Source: an uncultured Porphyromonadaceae bacterium (lineage in GTDB: Bacteria > Bacteroidota > Bacteroidia > Bacteroidales > Muribaculaceae). From it: DNA of 64,000 bases. This document shows, one piece after another, positions 63,642 to 64,000 of the stretch. The notes under the pieces are model-generated. The model was not told the DNA's origin. It saw only the letters and a program-made list of their open reading frames with translations, and ran no database searches. Location of the stretch: assembly GCA_937989585.1 (NCBI GenBank), contig CALKRW010000048.1, positions 1 through 64,000 on the forward strand, given 5' to 3'. Numbering within the stretch: the stretch's first letter is position 1; each line of letters starts with the position of its first letter. The position numbers were made by a program, and so were the translations under genes.

Positions 63642-64000
63642 TCATGGCAGTTCGCTGAGTTTCTTATCCTCGCAGATGAGTACCCGTCCGAAGTAACGGT
63701 CTATCATTGGATGATTGTGGGTGGCAATGATTACAGCCGTGCCTTTCTTGGCTATCGAGGAAAGTAGAGCGAATATCTGGTTGCCGGTCTCGGGGTCAAG
63801 ATTGCCGGTGGGCTCGTCCGCGACAATTATGTCTGGTGAATTGAGTAGGGCGCGAGCGATTACTACTCGCTGCTGTTCTCCGCCGGACAGTTCATGCGGC
63901 ATCTTGTAATTCTTGTCAGCCATCTCAACCTGCCCTAGCACTTCCTCGATACGTGTGTTTATAAGTTCTTTGTCTTTCCACCCGGTGGCTTTTAAAACAA
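63642..64000 (-). CDS. ftsE: FtsE-type ABC ATPase (5' part outside window)
   Basis: The reading frame is open through the window edge, so only the last 118 residues or so are seen. Visible: VLKATGWKDKELINTRIEEVL, signature LSGGEQQRVVIARALLN, Walker B VADEPTGNLDPETG and the switch ATHNH. The MPHELSGGEQQR form and the ADEPTGNLDP match FtsE, partner of FtsX in cell division; a LolD-type ATPase is the alternative. The Walker A motif lies outside the window. Confidence 0.85.
   Translation of the reverse strand, partial: VLKATGWKDKELINTRIEEVLGQVEMADKNYKMPHELSGGEQQRVVIARALLNSPDIIVADEPTGNLDPETGNQIFALLSSIAKKGTAVIIATHNHPMIDRYFGRVLICEDKKLSELP

Overview
The window reads as a chromosomal segment of a Bacteroidales bacterium, and the gene content fits the Muribaculaceae/Bacteroidaceae side of that order. 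This placement is an inference from four things seen here. Many genes carry the Bacteroidetes promoter form TTTG-N19/20-TAnnTTTG. There are several families largely confined to Bacteroidetes (DUF4493/PCMD lipoproteins, DUF4301, DUF4831, DUF5686). NusB has the long Bacteroidetes form. The neighbourhood nusB-yajC-ybbR-coaE is typical of the group. Coding density is high, no rRNA operon, insertion sequence or CRISPR array was seen, and one tRNA-Arg(ACG) is present.

Region 1 (1-11,530) is an accessory defence island, all on the minus strand. In transcription order it holds a candidate structured RNA of about 345 nt with its own promoter and terminator, a SNF2-type helicase, a DUF4391 protein, an AT-rich orphan with one membrane segment, a type III DNA methyltransferase (mod), a small protein plus a zeta-like P-loop kinase with their own promoter, and the type III restriction helicase-nuclease (res). 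Short palindromic elements lie in frame inside two of the proteins. The island is bracketed by related intergenic repeats, and a G-quadruplex-like tract sits just beyond res.

Region 2 (11,600-33,300) is mostly core and envelope. It contains a DUF5686 outer-membrane protein, a CYTH phosphatase, rlmD, and a four-gene cluster of two surface lipoproteins and two paralogous barrel-like proteins. These are followed by an ABC-F ATPase, folC, a split chromate transporter, DUF4301, a TPR protein, a type II NADH dehydrogenase and a LolC/E-type permease.

Region 3 (33,300-50,500) holds tRNA-Arg, the NAD(P)HX repair enzyme nnr, two secreted proteins and thiol peroxidase. A TonB-type receptor is divergent from an OmpR-type two-component pair, with clear direct-repeat operators between them. 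A membrane protein/winged-helix regulator pair has a matching palindrome inside its own promoter. After these come a large membrane Fe-S protein with an adjacent Tat-signal aldo/keto reductase, a type I pullulanase and a small sorting-domain-like protein.

Region 4 (50,500-64,000) is housekeeping: a MATE exporter, thrC, an omega-amidase-like hydrolase, coaE, ybbR, yajC, nusB, thiL, purine nucleoside phosphorylase, lpxK, sppA and the 3' part of ftsE, which runs off the window. The least explained items are the candidate RNA next to the helicase/restriction operon, the in-frame palindromic elements, and the TCS and winged-helix operator arrays.
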